Below are positions 45,378 to 55,756 of a stretch of DNA of 64,000 nucleotides, piece by piece. The stretch spans positions 744,001 to 808,000 of the forward strand of contig JAUFSD010000019.1 in the NCBI GenBank assembly GCA_033030425.1, in the 5' to 3' direction. Each line of letters opens with the position of its first letter. Positions within the stretch are counted from its first letter, which is position 1. Below the pieces are notes generated by a model. It was not told the DNA's origin. It worked only from the letters and a program-made list of their open reading frames with translations, and searched no databases. A program made the translations under genes and the position numbers. The DNA is from Verpa conica. Taxonomy: Eukaryota > Ascomycota > Pezizomycetes > Pezizales > Morchellaceae.

Positions 45378-45955
45378 CGAATGGTGGAACCATGAAGTCA
45401 GAGCCTGGATTTGAGCCCGCACTTAAGGCCGAATTTGTACATGGTGGTGATTTTCTTCATATAGATCCAGATGGAAAGTACATACGATGGGATGTGAGGG
45501 CTTTGTTGAAGTAAGTCTGCTCCTGCGTCCTTGCGTTCCCCGTTGCTGATCGTATGAAGTAAACTTTCGTAGAACTGAAGAAGGAGGGTATGTCACAAGT
45601 GTATCACAAGCAGTACACGCTGAGTATGAAGAATCTAACTCCTACGGATATAGAGTTTTACCACCTCAATCACTGGGGTGGGTCAAATGACTCCTGGAGA
45701 CTCGCTAGTCGTTCAGCAAAGTGCGGAAGCTGCGACTACCCAGTTTGAAACTTCGACTGGCACGCTTTCATTTAAGGTATATAAGCTGGTAAGCTGTAAC
45801 GAGTCTGCTGCTGACTCTTATAGTGCGGTGATCTTAGGTACAAATGTCTTGAGAGCCAATTATTCGTTGGAACGCACCGACATCGTGTCGTAGGTGGTCG
45901 TACTGCAGTAGAGTTCAAGACGTTTCAAGTAGTACCTGTGCATGTAGCCTCATAA
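45378..45955 (+). CDS. DUF3237-like protein, N-terminal part not found
   Basis: Likely exons 45378-45510, 45573-45591, 45654-45776 and 45824-45955, in phase. The text matches the DUF3237 pattern: NGGTMKSEPGFEPALKA, VHGGDFLHIDPDGKYIRWDV, LLKTEEGGY, then TGVGQMTPGD, TTQFETSTG, and the end CLESQLFVGTHRHRVV followed by GGRTAVEFKTFQVV. DUF3237 domains are small beta-barrel-like proteins of unknown biochemistry. The usual first third (before the NGGT strand) is absent from the upstream 400 bp, and the donor of the second short exon (GTCACA) is poor, so this is either an incomplete model with a distant first exon or a 5'-truncated relic. An upstream MITE ends at 44963. Confidence 0.5.
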
Positions 45956-46588
45956 TTTCCAGTGTATGAGGCCAGCTTTTCTATTTCGACAGTTAAGTTC
46001 GACATTATGTTGGTTAGGGGGATAGTTTTCGTTGTTTGTATTTATCATCTCGCTCGCTACGCTGGAGCAGGTGTTAGTTACCACAGGCTATTATATACTG
46101 GGTGCTTAGTACCCTCCACACTGTTTCTACTACTGCTCGCATTATTGTGTAGCTTTAGTGAGAGCTCTAATTGGTAGTAACTTTTAAAGCTTCTTAACTT
46201 GTAATAGCAGAACCCGGGAGACACTTGCGTATCCCTTATCAGGTTTTGTGTGGATAGTTATACACCTTCTACTGTTGATTTGTTGCTCGGAGTGACTGCT
46301 CTATGGAAGTTTGGAACTCCAGACATTCAGTCAAGGGCTACCTGCCCCTGTATTCAGAGAGAAGAACGAGAAGTTGAGCATTACGGCAGGAGATTAAGCG
46401 AACTAACCCAAATTTCCAGTAGTGAAAACTCATGTACCGGATGCATTGTTCATCTTGGCATGGATTGAAGAATTAGATACCCTCATGTTCCATTCCTCCC
46501 TATATGTGCTGTATTTATCAACCTGACTTGATTATTTTTTATTTGCTACGGTCGATGTATTAGCCTACCATTTTGTCTAATATTTAGT
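45956..46588. other. Intergenic, no gene seen
   Basis: Short overlapping ORFs only (45962-46177, 46250-46468), neither with recognisable features. Confidence 0.4.
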
Positions 46589-46900
46589 TTAAATGGTTGG
46601 TGTTATGATATTACAAGAGTGACTAGCTTTGCCAAGATCTGAGGAGGGTGTTTTTTGAATGTTATGTGAGTGAGTAGTTTGGGTATTTCCATAACAAGAC
46701 AGGAGTATTGACGTCTTATTTGTATCGAGAATACTCCCGCTATCTAAGAATACCGACGAGAAAGTATTCTTTAGATCGTCAACAGTGGCTGTAACAGGAA
46801 TTCCTGTGACCCTGTAAACTATCCCTGTTTTCGAGGTTATTCCTAGCTGTGGCGGTGGTTTATTGATAACCTTGTTAAGGATTCCGGTTAAGAGGTTCAT
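46589..46900 (-). CDS. Small hypothetical ORF, possibly a truncated gene
   Basis: A 103-codon minus-strand ORF beginning MNLLTGILNKVINKPPPQLG and containing TGIVYRVTGIPVTATVDDLK, which resembles the short 'RV-GIP--A---DL' strand-helix opening seen in some fungal multidomain proteins. After about residue 65 the sequence becomes low-quality (SHNIQKTPSSDLG) and no downstream exon was found. It may be an N-terminal exon of a degraded gene. Function unknown. Confidence 0.3.
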   Translation of the reverse strand: MNLLTGILNKVINKPPPQLGITSKTGIVYRVTGIPVTATVDDLKNTFSSVFLDSGSILDTNKTSILLSCYGNTQTTHSHNIQKTPSSDLGKASHSCNIITPTI

Positions 46901-48142
46901 GACTGTTAGAGTACAAGAGAGATTACGACTTCTTCCTCAGCTTACCATCGTTTCTTCATCTCACTTTATCACCTATCAGAAAGCTCTACCTAGCACTCTA
47001 TTCACCTTGTTCCTAGGGTATATCCATCGTCTAACTTTACCTCTTACACTAGTATAGTGCCACCTATCCCTTAATAGGCGCTGTGGCCGTAATTCTTCTG
47101 TAAATCTGTGCTATGAATTTATTTAGGCCTAAAGCTGCCTTTTATATGCACCCTAGGGATTACCAAGCCTTTTTATAGGAGCTAACTGGAAGAGGTTTAG
47201 GCTAGCTAGGCTATTCCAACAAAAACTCTTTAGAGTAAGTGGTATTTCATATTGTGTCTCAAGGCCTGGTTCTTGGTGTGGGCTATCTTAGTGCTTCTAC
47301 TACCAAAGTAATTTTTGTTCGATTCCCTCCTAGGCAGTGAGGCCGGCCACACCCTATTTAGTCATGATTCAAGTTAATAATACCTGAGGTTTAATGACCA
47401 GATCAGGCGGGCTCTAGTACAGTGATACCTCAAAAGCCTAATAGTATCAATTGAGATCCAAGATGTAAAAGACTTTGTAAGAGATAATGATCCCTTGATT
47501 GATTTTAACTAAGGGGACTTTGGCCCTCGCATTTCATAACCGAATACTCCAAAGCAGTAACACACTAGGCTCCCGGAGCTTACTACAACAGATATAAATC
47601 CAAAAGAAAGACTACCAAAAAGAAACCCCATAATAATAATCGGAAAAAAAGCCAAGACAAAACCGGCCGCCGTTCATATCCCCTACTTTTTAACTTCTCG
47701 AAACACAACCGTCCGATGGGTTATTGGATATTTATATGCGAGGGATGAAGGGCAGCCTCATCAGTAATACTATATAAGGTCAATTCCGAAACAATTAGTT
47801 TATATGTTTAAAAAAAACGTAAATATATCATAGGGAGGATACCAACCCGGCTTGCTTTACATGTAGGGCAATAGAAAAGATGCTCGTCCGATTGAATTAG
47901 AATGTCGCCACAAATTTCACAGTACATTTTGGTTTGAGGTTGTCTGTGTGGGTATTTCAGGTATTGGAGGTCAATGGGGTGGTGGTGGATTAGAAGAATG
48001 GTTAGATGCGCTATCTAAGGGTAGCGAGGCCTTCTATATATACTGTCAGATGGCGAGACTATATTTCACGCAATACACCATCCCATGCGGGGTAAAGTCA
48101 TAATTACGTACGTATACCAGCCCAATCTATAGGGGTGGGTAT
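46901..48142. other. Intergenic, no gene seen
   Basis: AT-rich, stop-dense; one TACATGTA palindrome at 47858-47865. No repeats or ends recognised. Confidence 0.45.
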
Positions 48143-48145
48143 AGG

Positions 48146-48300
48146 AGAGTAAAAACCACACCTGAGATCGACTACTCGCGATGCCAATAGATCAGGTCAG
48201 GTGATTTATCTTAAGTGGAGAGATTATCTTCACACCAGAGATAAATCACCTGACCCACTGATCTATCGACATCGCTAGTAATTAGGTGGGGTTATAGTAT
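48146..48300. repeat. Fold-back (hairpin) element, about 155 bp
   Basis: Left arm about 48146-48211 and right arm about 48237-48300 are imperfect reverse complements with a loop of about 25 bases (TAAGTGGAGAG...). The inner 16 bp (TCAGGTGATTTATCT plus flanking base) match perfectly; further out ATAGATCA and GCGATG blocks match with small gaps. Clear flanking duplications were not seen. It could be a MITE, a remnant of one, or a source of a structured RNA. Confidence 0.7.
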
Positions 48301-48840
48301 GATTAACGACTGTTTTCAGAGCCAGGCCACGGGACAGACATCGACCGAGGGCCTGAGGCTAATAGATTACCGGTCATGTTTCTACATTACTGCCTATCCA
48401 GCCTACGATATCCTTTAGGGTACCTATGCAAACAGTATGTAGCACCGTAATAGGAAAGCTGTAGCAGTGAGTATATACTTACGTAAGTAGGGGTCCCAGG
48501 CACAACGACAGGTGGTACAAAAGGTATGGCTGATATCGTATTCTTCATATAAAATCGGTGCCACAAAACTGTTGGGGAATAGCCAGATAAATGCATGGTT
48601 TGTAGAGTAGCGAAACCACATGATAATAAACTTATAATCAACTCCTACTGCTTAGTCATTTCTCAAAACCTGGTCGGGAGGTCAATTTCTGGATCTAGTC
48701 CCGCCTCGTAGAAGATGCGGCTCTGCGCTACCACAGCCGGGTAATGATTCCCATCCCAAAATTTATATGCAAAACCCAAATCAGCACCAACCAAAAAAAC
48801 ACCCCTCCCTCAATAAAATACCCAATTCAACTCGCCCATA
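48301..48840. other. Rrp15 upstream region
   Basis: No gene; short minus ORFs (48387-48641) lack coding signs. The last 60 bp before the Rrp15 ATG are C/A-rich, as in many fungal leaders. Confidence 0.5.
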
Positions 48841-49686
48841 ATGGCTCCACACTCCAAAAAACGCAGGACTGAAAAGCCTACACCTACAGACCTTCCCGAT
48901 AACAGTGATGTAGAATCCTCCTCCGACGCCGGGGTAGCCCTCGAAGATGAATTCGATCTCGAAGCTGCATCATCCTCCGCCGATGAGTTTGAGGCCGGCT
49001 CCGATAACGAAAAAACCGGTGATGAGTCCTCGGATGATGAGGAAGTCACCGGTGATGAGGAGGACGAGGATGATATCGACGATATATTAGCTGCGCAAAA
49101 CTCTGCTGCTGGGAAAAAGCGGAAACGTAATGATCCGGCTGTCTTTGCGGATACAATGTCAAAGATCTTGTCGTCACATCTTACTACAACGGCCCGGAAG
49201 GACCCTGTCCTTGTCCGCGCAAAGAAGTTTCAAGAGAATATCGATGATTCGAAGTTGGAGGCAAAGGCGCGTAGGGTGCTGAGGGAGGAGAAGAGGAAGG
49301 AATTGGAGAAAGGGAGAGTTAAGGATGTTGTGCCTAAGGATGATGATGAGGCTGCTAGGAAGGCGCTGGAACATGAAAAGAAGTTGAGAAAGACTGCACA
49401 GAGAGGTATGGTTGCGTCTCTGGTTATTTGAAGAAGAAGAGAACTAACAGAAATGCAATAGGTGTGGTTAAACTCTTTAATGCAGTACGAGCGGCACAGA
49501 TTAAAGCCGAAGAGGCGACACGACAAATGAAGCAGAAGGGAGTAGTTGGGATGAGCAACCGGGAAGAGAAAGGTACATTTTCCAAATTCTTCTTTAACAG
49601 CACGAACTTACACTATCTTAACAGTTACGGAGATGTCAAAACAGGGCTTCCTGAGCTTAATCCAAGCCGGCGGAAAAGGCAAATAG
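48841..49686 (+). CDS. rrp15: Ribosomal RNA-processing protein Rrp15
   Basis: Exons 48841-49405, 49462-49572 and 49625-49686, in phase, give 245 residues. It begins MAPHSKKRRTEKPTPTDLPD, followed by a Ser/Asp/Glu-rich acidic region (residues about 20-85) and then the conserved Rrp15p domain: FADTMSKILSSHL, DPVLVRAKK, KARRVLREEKRKELEKGRVKDV, LRKTAQRGVVKLFNAVRAAQ and the ending TEMSKQGFLSLIQAGGKGK. Rrp15 is a nucleolar factor for pre-60S maturation (cleavage of 27S pre-rRNA in yeast). Introns are 56 and 52 bp (GTATGG...TAG, GTACAT...CAG). It is convergent with the ferredoxin gene, 227 bp apart. Strong identification. Confidence 0.93.
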
Positions 49687-49913
49687 AACCCCCAACTTAT
49701 GTTCATAAAACAATAGTATATAATAGCTTGCAAGAAAAAGGAATTTGACATTGCGGAGTTAGGGAGTCTTTTTACAAATCTAGGAACATGAATACAGATT
49801 TTTTCCTTCTTATATGTAGAGATGAGAACGCCATTTATCTATAAAATGCATAAAAGGTCGCGGGTGACACTTCATGATGCACAACGGGTATTGAGTAGAG
49901 CCGGTTTTTCGGC

Positions 49914-50674
49914 TTATGGTTTCTTTGAGAAATCACTGCTCTGTAAGTTCCTCGTCATTGACGGTAACTTTACTACAATACCATCAATTTCCTTGCTCAT
50001 CTTCACCTGACAGCCAAGTCTCGACCTAGTAATCTCCCCTATTAGATACATCTCCTTTCTGGACTTTTGGGTGGGAGTTGTATACGTTTCCGTCAGTCCG
50101 AATGCTAGATCAAGCATGTCGTTCTCATCATCCTCTGGCTCCGGAATCTTCTCATACATAGCATCGTCCTCGACTATGACATGACATGTTGAGCAGGCTG
50201 CTGAGCCACCGCACGCACCTAGCATTCACCACCTAGTTAGCTACTTATTCTAGAACCCAATACCTACTTCTAAACAAGGGAATACAAGAGCCACATACCT
50301 TCCATCTCCAAATCATTATCCTGTGCAATATCGAGTAAATTATCACCGTCCGCGACCTCATACGAATGCTGTTTCCCGTCCTTGTCCACAAACGTAACAT
50401 GTAACCTACCACAATCCCAAAATATCAGTTACCTAAAAGCAACCAATCATACCACGTGAAGAAGAAGAGAATAAACCACATACTCCTCTCCCGGCTTCGG
50501 TGGTGTTATATGTCCATGCCACGCAATCGGTGCCGTTGAGAATGGCCGTCGCTCAGGTCCCCGGGACCGCAATTGCGTCATCGGTCGGAACCCAGAGCTC
50601 CGTGTCCTCGAGCTTGCATTAATAGCTGTTACGGCGAGTCGTACCGATAGGGCAATCCCTCGTGTGAATGGCAT
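49914..50674 (-). CDS. yah1: Mitochondrial [2Fe-2S] ferredoxin (adrenodoxin/Yah1 type)
   Basis: Four minus-strand exons, 50674-50484, 50405-50299, 50218-50086 and 50025-49914, in phase, give 180 residues. The N-terminal 50 residues are rich in R, S and A without acids (MPFTRGIALSVRLAVTAINA), a typical matrix targeting sequence. Then ITPPKPGEE, HVTFVDKDGKQHSYEVADGDNLLDIAQDNDLEMEG, the cluster loop GACGGSAACSTCH (three Cys ligands, C-x5-C-x2-C), [28 protein letters not shown] (fourth Cys; acidic partner-binding patch) and ELDG-like DGIVVKLP. Such ferredoxins pass electrons from ferredoxin reductase for Fe-S cluster assembly and heme A synthesis. Its ATG lies about 180 bp from the probable ATG of the divergent MetRS gene. 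Strong identification. Confidence 0.94.
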
Positions 50675-50856
50675 GATTTTTCCTTTTCTCCCGGGCGAAG
50701 GTGGGGGGGGGGATATGGCGAGGGGCAGAGATAAAAAAGATCTGTACGGTATCAGATGAGCCCCGGAGCCGCATTCCTTGGCGCAACGACTGGGAACAAA
50801 ACTGCCGGCAACATCGGTTGAAACGGGTCATCGGAAGTTTTTGTACTCGACGAAAA
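50675..50856. promoter_or_regulatory. Divergent promoter between ferredoxin and mitochondrial MetRS
   Basis: Only about 180-205 bp separate the two start codons (50674 minus; 50857 or 50881 plus), so the two mitochondrial genes must share one promoter region. It includes a G10 run at 50704-50713. Shared regulation is an inference. Confidence 0.6.
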
Positions 50857-52770
50857 ATGCACCCAAGGTTATCTTCGGTGATGCGGGTTGGTCACTGGAG
50901 GTTGGGTGGTATAAGGGCAGTCAATTGGTCTTTCTCGTCGTGTCTTTTGCGGGGGAAATTTGGAGATGGGTCAAAGTTGAGATATTCGTCGGTAGTAGCG
51001 AAGGTGAACTTGGAGAAACCGTACTATGTCACAACACCGATATTTTATGTCAATGCTGGTAAGTATATGTATTTCTTAGGCTACAATACTTTGACTTGAT
51101 AGATTGTTGATGGTGTTTGCAGCTCCCCATGTTGGACATCTGTATAGTATGGTCCTTACGGACATCCTGAAGAGGTGGCAGACCCTTCAAGGCCGTAATG
51201 CAATACTCTGTACCGGGACGGATGAACACGGAATGAAAGTCCAACAGGCTGCTGCTATTGCTGAAACTCCGCCGAAGATCTTCTGTGATAGGGGTGCGGA
51301 GTTGTTCAAGGTTCATTACTATCTCCTTCATAAGATCTCACTCACACTATTACTGATCTGCATCTTAGAGTCTAGCACACCAAGGAAACATCTCTTTTGA
51401 CCATTTCATCCGTACTACTGACAAAAAGCACTACGATGCAGTCCAACATATCTGGCACCTTCTTAAAGAACGCGGCTTTATTTACTCTGGGAAACATGAG
51501 GGGTGGTACTCGGTCTCCGATGAAACATTCTACCCCAAATCGAGCGTGAAACAAGTCCTCGACCCAAAAACAGGTCATAAAATAATGATCTCGACCGAAA
51601 CAGAGAAGGAAGTAGAATGGTATGAAGAGAATAACTACCACTTCAAACTCTCCGCAATGACGGGTACGCTCCTCAAGTTCTACAAGAAAAACCCAAACTT
51701 CGTCGTGCCTATGGCTCGGTACAAATCCGTCATCAGTGCAGTTTCACCCGGACTATCCGACCTCTCTATCTCTCGACCTAGCTCTAGGCTAACATGGGGC
51801 ATCCCCGTTCCCAACGATGACGAGCAGACAATCTACGTCTGGCTCGACGCACTAGTCAACTACATCACCGTCAGCGGCTACCCATGGACACCCGGGAAAG
51901 AACGCATCGGTGGCTGGCCAGCAGACGTACACGTCGTTGGAAAAGACATTGTTCGGTTCCACTGCATATACTGGCCTGCATTCCTCCTCGCCCTCGATCT
52001 CCCACCCCCGAAACAGATCCTTACACATGCTCACTGGACAATGAATCGACAGAAGATGAGTAAGTCGGTGGGGAACGTTGTAGACCCTTTTAATGCGATG
52101 CAGAGATATGGGGTTGATACAATAAGGTTTTACATGGCGTACGATGGCGGCATTGCAAATGATGGGGATTATAGTAATGAAAGTATTGTCATTCGTTATA
52201 ATAGCCAACTGCAGGGTGGACTGGGGAATCTGGTGAATAGGGTTTGTAGTAAGTCTTTTGATATAGAGAGGGCTGTTAAGTTAGGTCTAGATGGAGAGAG
52301 CGTGAATATGAATAAGCTAGATATGCAACAAAAGGAGGTCGTCGAAACAGTTAGGGAAAAGGTGGTGGATAAAATGACAAGGCTCGATATTCCGGGAGCA
52401 TTGAAGGAGATTATGAATGTTGTCTCTATGGTCTGTACCTGCCTTCCATCTCTGGTTAAACAACTCCTGACAATAAAAACAAAAATACTAGACAAACAAA
52501 TATCTCCAAGACTCTGCGCCCTGGACTCTAAAAGATCCTTCTCAAGCCGCAGAATGCAACAAAATTATATTCCTCTCTGCAGAGGGTGTCCGAGTTTCAG
52601 GAATCTTACTCCAGCCGTTTATGCCTACTAAAATGCGGGAATTATTGGATCAGATAAGTGTTACAGCAGATAGAAGGGGATTAGACTTTGCGGTGTTTGG
52701 GAAGGATAGGACATATTGTGTTGGCTCATCAGGGAGGAGAGCTATGCTGTTTCCGCCGCTGAATGAATAG
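50857..52770 (+). CDS. msm1: Mitochondrial methionyl-tRNA synthetase
   Basis: Exons 50857-51058, 51123-51310, 51369-52430 and 52492-52770, in phase, give up to 576 residues. The N-terminus (MRVGHWRLGGIRAVNWSFSS from a second ATG at 50881) lacks acids and looks like a presequence; either ATG may be used. Class I synthetase marks: [21 protein letters not shown] (HIGH box as HVGH), TGTDEHGMK, GWYSVSDETFY, WGIPVPND, IYVWLDALVNYIT, VVGKDIVRFHCIYWPAFL and RQKMSKSVGNVVDP (KMSKS loop). The anticodon-binding domain ends in NKYLQDSAPWTL, ILLQPFMPTKM and MLFPPLNE. It charges mitochondrial tRNA-Met. The second intron has a weak donor (GTTCAT). Short one-domain bacterial-type architecture without zinc knuckle or C-terminal dimer domain, as in fungal mitochondrial enzymes. 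Confidence 0.94.
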
Positions 52771-53774
52771 GTGCTACGAGTGAGAAAATATATAAAGTCT
52801 GTTCGGTTCGTTATATACAAGAAACAAATTCTATCCAACTGAAATGTCAACAGTAATAAACCTTCCTTATCCCTATTTATATACATGAATCCTGATATAA
52901 TTTTCTAAAGCTTTATAGTTCCAGTTTTGCCCTAGTATCCGTTGCCGTAAGGTTTAGTTGTGAAGGTCGGCCATGTACCGAACCCAACCCAACAGATTTA
53001 TTTTCTCACTAGAATTAGATAATTAAACATAATCACTGTACTGCAAGAAATATCGTAAATCATCTATGGCTGATTTTGAATTTGAATTTACCACTTTAAT
53101 GAGTTTGGGTATGTGTCTGAGGGGTTTTCTAGGCCTGGCCACTATAAAATATCAAGTTAAATAGTGATAAAGTATTATAGGTATGTAGTCGGATATTTTT
53201 ATCCCATAATATGGAAAACCATTGGTCCCTAGAATCAACGGGTTGGGAGATTCACATAACCAATACCGATTGGTTTCGAAATGGATAAGCAGGCATTTAT
53301 TTACATGTATTTATGGTGAGTCTATTAGCGGGTGGTGGCAGTGCACTAACTCAAGAAAATACATGAATCTTCAGCATCAGTTACATCTGGGCTTGCTTGC
53401 TAGCAGTATCTTTACACCTGGTACTCCAGCCGTGGTTTTTCTTACTTGAGGCTCAGAACTGGGCTGGGATCGAGCAATTTCACTGCCACGACTAGCCGCT
53501 ACCATTAAACTTGTACTTCTACTACTACTACTTGTATTGATTTTGATTTGTGTACCCTTTCTAGTGATTATGTTTTACTCATAGCCTGTCGTATATATGT
53601 ACAAATGCCAGCAATGATTAGTCACCAGTCATGAAACCTCACCCGGGTGTGGCTGGTGACTTGATACTTAAGGCCTCCTACATGCACATCATCATATCCC
53701 CTCACCCCTAACCCCTCACTCCATACCTCCAACATAACAGGTAACTCTACGTCCCTAATCAGTAGATTCATACA
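52771..53774. other. Intergenic between MetRS and RNase H1
   Basis: No gene found; AT-rich, TACATGTA at 53302-53309. The last 100 bp are C-rich and pyrimidine-rich, consistent with an RNase H promoter or leader. Confidence 0.5.
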
Positions 53775-54488
53775 ATGATGACCCCCGACGAACTTGTTGC
53801 GGCGGCAGATGCGTCTGGCATGAATCCGCTTCAGTATTCACACATGATTATGGGAGATCAATTTCTGGACGAGGAATCTGAGTCCCGCCTCTTCAATCCT
53901 CGCTTCCTTCGCGTTAGTGGCGAGCAAACAGTCGAGAACCTCACTACTTACAATACGGCAATCGGGCGCACGCACACAAAGTACAAGATAATTGCCGATC
54001 CCAATCCGAGGACGGATAAGCACACTGCTGTTGTTTGTGTGGATGGAGCATGCAAAAACAATGGACAACCGGGTGCAGAGGCAGCCATAGGTGTCTACTT
54101 TGGCCCTTCTTCCCAAAACAATTTCTCTACCCGTGTTCCGTCCCACCTATCCCAAACGAACCAGTTTGCAGAACTTTATGCTGTCAGGAAAGCTTTAGAG
54201 TATATTAAGGAGCAATGGCGAAATGACTTTTCAGTCAGCCGCATTTATATAGTCACAGACTCGCGGTATGTTGTTCAAGGGCTTAGTGATCACATCACGA
54301 CCTGGAGAGAGAATGGGTATCGGAACTCCAAGGGGAAGCCGGTTATGAATCGTGAAGAATTCAAGAGGATCGATGTTTTGATGCAGGAAATGGTGGAGGA
54401 TGGACTTGAAACAGCCTTTTGGAGTGTTAAAAGAGCGGAAAATTCGGAGGCGGATAAGCTAGCAAAGGGTGTTCTAGGCTTGTTGTGA
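53775..54488 (+). CDS. Ribonuclease H1-like protein
   Basis: Intronless 237-codon ORF. The first 80 residues lack a classic hybrid-binding domain but carry a conserved-looking NPRFLRVSGEQTVENLTTYN motif. The RNase H fold follows with all four acidic catalytic residues in place: VCVDGACKNNG (Asp90), TNQFAELYAV (Glu133), IVTDSRYVV (Asp162) and NSEADKLAK (Asp227). ITTWRENGYRNSKGKPVMNREEF matches the family's handle-like segment. RNase H degrades the RNA strand of RNA-DNA hybrids (R-loops, Okazaki primers). It is a host gene and not part of a retroelement: no RT text or LTR lies nearby. Either of two adjacent Met codons (53775, 53778) can start it. Confidence 0.92.
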   Translation: MMTPDELVAAADASGMNPLQYSHMIMGDQFLDEESESRLFNPRFLRVSGEQTVENLTTYNTAIGRTHTKYKIIADPNPRTDKHTAVVCVDGACKNNGQPGAEAAIGVYFGPSSQNNFSTRVPSHLSQTNQFAELYAVRKALEYIKEQWRNDFSVSRIYIVTDSRYVVQGLSDHITTWRENGYRNSKGKPVMNREEFKRIDVLMQEMVEDGLETAFWSVKRAENSEADKLAKGVLGLL

Positions 54489-55226
54489 AGGCCATTTTAG
54501 AGACCGAGAATAGCTTCAAATCTTAGGTGAATATATATATGTATAGAGGAAAAAAGTACCAGTAATTTACTGTGTAATTCCACTAATAGCTAAAGAATTA
54601 CGAGAAAACCAATAAACACTTGATTTATTGGGTGTGTCGCGCGCAAAGTAAATAAAGTATGATACAAAGTAAAAAAATTATAGGGAGCTGTGTCCCTCTA
54701 GTAGCAATAACAGCTTCAAACCTGTGAGGCATGCTTTAAATAGCTTTCAAACAGGTCAGTCCCAATACCATCCCAAGAATTTTAGATAAACTTTAATGCC
54801 TCTACATTCATATGGTTTCTAGTTTTCATTACTACCCATAGTTCTTCAATAAAACAAAGACCTAGTAGCTACCGAGACTACAGAAGTGACTCTACACAAT
54901 TTTCGTTGCCAGCGTACTAGTACATAGGTAGCCCTAGGTGGCTGATCGGAAGTACCATCTACTGCCTGTGCCTATCCGTATTCTTTGTGGGCATGTGCCG
55001 GAATTGGATAAAGTGTAGTTCGAAAATACTTTTTGGTGTAGGCAATAGGCTGTACCTGCAGCGTACTGGTACAAACAATGTCTTTCTCATATTTTCATTA
55101 GTACAAGCGGTGTCTATCTCCAGACTATTGTTATAGCCCTCAATAGAATGGGTTTCGCTTTTCGGTGTGTGAACTTTTGCGAGAGCCAGGTTGATAATAC
55201 GGACCCCTTACGCCAATGTCGTAGTA
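54489..55226. other. Intergenic, no gene seen
   Basis: AT-rich. Two similar short sequences, CAGCGTACTAGTACATAGG (about 54909) and CAGCGTACTGGTACAAACA (about 55060), occur as direct repeats; their GTACTRGTAC core is a palindrome also found in the MITE at 39660. Confidence 0.5.
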
Positions 55227-55756
55227 ATGGGGTGTAGTGTGGTCCACGAGGCCGCTCGAGGCGAGGTAGGGGGGGTGGTCTCGAGGTGCCTCGGCTTTGT
55301 GGGCTTCTGGCTTTGGCTCGCCTTGGGAATTAGGAGTCTGGCCTTGAGGTACCTCGAGGAGCCTTGACACATAGAACTATTTTTAGTAATAAGTAAAAGC
55401 TATTAAATAATGGTCAATAGTGGTCAATCCATATGAGGTCATAGGCATATATGAGGTTGGGCTTACCCCCTCCTCCAGGTGTATGTAGTATCAAACTATC
55501 ATTCTATTGCTTGCACCTGTACTTTCACAAATAGTGTGACAAATAATAGTGGGAATAGCTAACTTATACTTCTGCTAGAGCCTGTGATATTTTTTAAATT
55601 TATTATTACTTACCTCAAGCCAACTCGAGGCGAGCCCAGAGAGAAGCCTCGAGGTACCTCGGCCTCGTGGCCCCTCTGACCTTGCGTCTCCTCGAGGCCG
55701 ATACCACAAGGCGAGGTCCCGAGATGCTCGGCCTCGTGGACCACACTAATGGGGTG
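55227..55756. mobile_element. hAT-like MITE, 514 bp, with 8-bp target-site duplication
   Basis: The element spans 55235-55748. Its ends are perfect 20-bp inverted repeats, TAGTGTGGTCCACGAGGCCG at 55235-55254 and the reverse complement at 55729-55748. The octamer ATGGGGTG flanks both sides (55227-55234 and 55749-55756). An 8-bp duplication with ends starting TAG fits the hAT superfamily. Both subterminal arms (to about 55380 and from about 55615) are GC-rich with repeated CTCGAGG/GAGGTACCTCG motifs in both orientations, probably transposase-binding sites; the core is AT-rich and non-coding. Such an element would depend on a transposase elsewhere. The minus ORF 55140-55370 crosses the boundary and is not a gene. 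Confidence 0.88.

Noticed and set aside
53775..54488. RNase H ORF as a retroelement fragment
   Set aside because: It has its own start, a fungal-type N-terminal region, no adjacent RT or integrase and no LTR nearby; it reads as a host RNase H1.
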